Shown one piece after another: positions 4,773 to 5,278 of a stretch of 5,278 nt of DNA. Position numbers and translations under genes: made by a program. The stretch is from assembly GCA_902796695.1 (NCBI GenBank), contig CADBQE010000103.1, positions 1 through 5,278 of the forward strand, given 5' to 3'. Positions within the stretch are counted from its first letter, which is position 1; each line of letters opens with the position of its first letter. Below the pieces are notes generated by a model that was not told the DNA's origin, did not search any database, and was given only the letters and a program-made list of their open reading frames with translations. This DNA comes from an uncultured Lachnospiraceae bacterium. Lineage in GTDB: Bacteria > Bacillota > Clostridia > Lachnospirales > Lachnospiraceae.

Positions 4773-4949
4773 GCCTGGATTGTTCGAGATTCTTGCATCT
4801 TTTGAACCTACATGATGACGATTGGGATTCCTAGATTTTCAGGTGGCTGTCAGGCCTCCCCCGAGTGGAAGGCAAAAGCCTGAGTGCGGAAACCCGCTTA
4901 GCGAAGGCTAGGCGTCAAAACAGCAGGAAACGGCAATCCGGGTTTCTTT
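4773..4949 (+). ncRNA. ssrS: Probable 6S RNA
   Basis: A non-coding RNA of about 175 nt that would bind sigma-A RNA polymerase by mimicking an open promoter. The 5' end (4774-4784, CCTGGATTGTT) and 3' end (4932-4942, GGCAATCCGGG) form an 11-bp closing stem including G-U pairs, followed by TTTCTTT. The end elements GATTGTTCG and CGGCAATC resemble the E. coli 6S closing elements GATGTTCG and CGGCATC. Inside, GACG and CCTAG (4817-4820, 4830-4834) pair with CTAGG and CGTC (4908-4916), with a 9-nt bulge on the 5' side, and TCAGGC/GCCTGA (4850-4855, 4878-4883) makes the apical arm. A small hairpin GCGG/CCGC (4886-4897) sits in the 3' half. The unpaired stretches on either side of the closing stem would form the central bubble. 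TTTTGAACCTACAT and GGGATTCCTA match my memory of clostridial 6S RNAs. A covariance-model search would settle the family; a stable structured RNA here is more certain than its name. Confidence 0.75.
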
Positions 4950-4954
4950 ATGCC

Positions 4955-5278
4955 CTAAAGCGTGACCACTTCTTCCTGAGGAGCGGGCGCTTCCTCCAGA
5001 CTGACGAACTTCAGCACCGGCGACTGAACGGGATTTCCCGTACGCCGGTCTTTTCTTTTCTCCGTCGCAAACTCCACCGTCACGTTATACCAGCCTTTAT
5101 TCACAATGGAAACCGGTTTGTCCGCCTTGCAGGGAAAGCCGTAGAACTGGATGTCCGCCGCGCAGCACGCCATGACGCGCCGGCCGGGGACAAACAGGTT
5201 GCGGGCCATGCCGAACGGACGGATGCACTGCGCCAGGAACGTGATCTTCTTGTGCAGATAGCGCTCCGGATTCTCCGA
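4955..5278 (-). CDS. C-terminal part of a TIGR03943/DUF1980 (YcgQ-like) protein, 5' end outside window
   Basis: The reading frame is open from the right edge to TAG at 4957-4955, giving the last 107 residues; the start lies beyond the window. The visible part begins SENPERYLHKKITFLAQC and has FVPGRRVMACCAADIQFYGF (29-48), a CC pair at 38-39 and Cys50, then KGWYNVTVEF (61-70) and a Pro/Glu-rich tail. The pattern of a PERY-x-GK-like beta-strand, a GR-x-x-x-x-CC-x-AD core and a later W-x-x-V strand resembles the C-terminal domain of the TIGR03943/DUF1980 family (YcgQ-like), which usually has N-terminal membrane segments and is encoded beside a YcgR-like permease. That match is from memory and the diagnostic N-terminus is missing. 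The ATG at 5209 is internal, not a start. No intrinsic terminator follows: the gene ends 6 bp from the 3' end of the convergent 6S-like RNA. Confidence 0.6.
   Translation of the reverse strand, partial: SENPERYLHKKITFLAQCIRPFGMARNLFVPGRRVMACCAADIQFYGFPCKADKPVSIVNKGWYNVTVEFATEKRKDRRTGNPVQSPVLKFVSLEEAPAPQEEVVTL

Noticed and set aside
4063..4815. Plus-strand 250-codon frame opposite the cytidylate kinase-like gene
   Set aside because: It starts inside a terminator hairpin and runs into the 6S-like RNA; the minus-strand frame has the recognisable protein.
4773..4949. Riboswitch or SRP/RNase P RNA instead of 6S
   Set aside because: It has no downstream gene on the same strand to control, and the SRP tetraloop region and RNase P core motifs are not seen.
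5207..5209. ATG at 5209 as the start of a complete 84-aa gene
   Set aside because: The frame is open to the window edge with family-like sequence upstream (SENPERYLHKKITF), so this Met is internal and the gene is truncated by the window.

Overview
The window looks like ordinary chromosome from a moderately GC-rich member of the Clostridia, most likely a Lachnospiraceae-type gut anaerobe. The clues are tRNA genes without an encoded CCA end, an elongator tRNA-Met with a G1-U72 pair and a tRNA-Thr with a U discriminator as in Firmicutes, clear Shine-Dalgarno sites and 17-bp-spaced sigma-A promoters, and a two-gene SufC plus short SufB/D iron-sulfur module. The assignment rests on sequence character and recall of families; no search was run.

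Left part (1-1735): a tRNA-Thr(CGT) on the minus strand with its own promoter; a 92-aa uncharacterised protein; a tRNA-Met(CAT) with promoter and terminator; then a complete YegS/DgkB-type lipid kinase gene with an extended -10 promoter. A bidirectional hairpin terminator closes the kinase gene and the convergent operon to its right.

Middle (1763-3467): a minus-strand operon of a SufC-type ATPase and a short SufB/SufD-family scaffold, overlapping by one base. The scaffold keeps the counterparts of E. coli SufB Cys405, His433 and Glu434, so one protein could replace the SufB-SufD pair. This matches the SUF-like minimal system (SmsC-SmsB).

Right part (3546-5278): tRNA-Lys(CTT) with promoter and terminator; a tandem array of three palindromic units built from paired GTAG-headed hairpins, ending in an inverted half copy; a cytidylate kinase-like gene on the minus strand; a divergent structured RNA that I read as 6S RNA; and the C-terminal end of a gene running off the right edge, probably of the TIGR03943/DUF1980 (YcgQ-like) family.

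The genes are a housekeeping mix, not one pathway. I do not see a clearly new multi-gene system. The most notable items are the GTAG-hairpin array, the minimal Fe-S assembly pair, the 6S RNA with its shared divergent promoter region and antisense neighbour, and several small inverted repeats lying on promoters.
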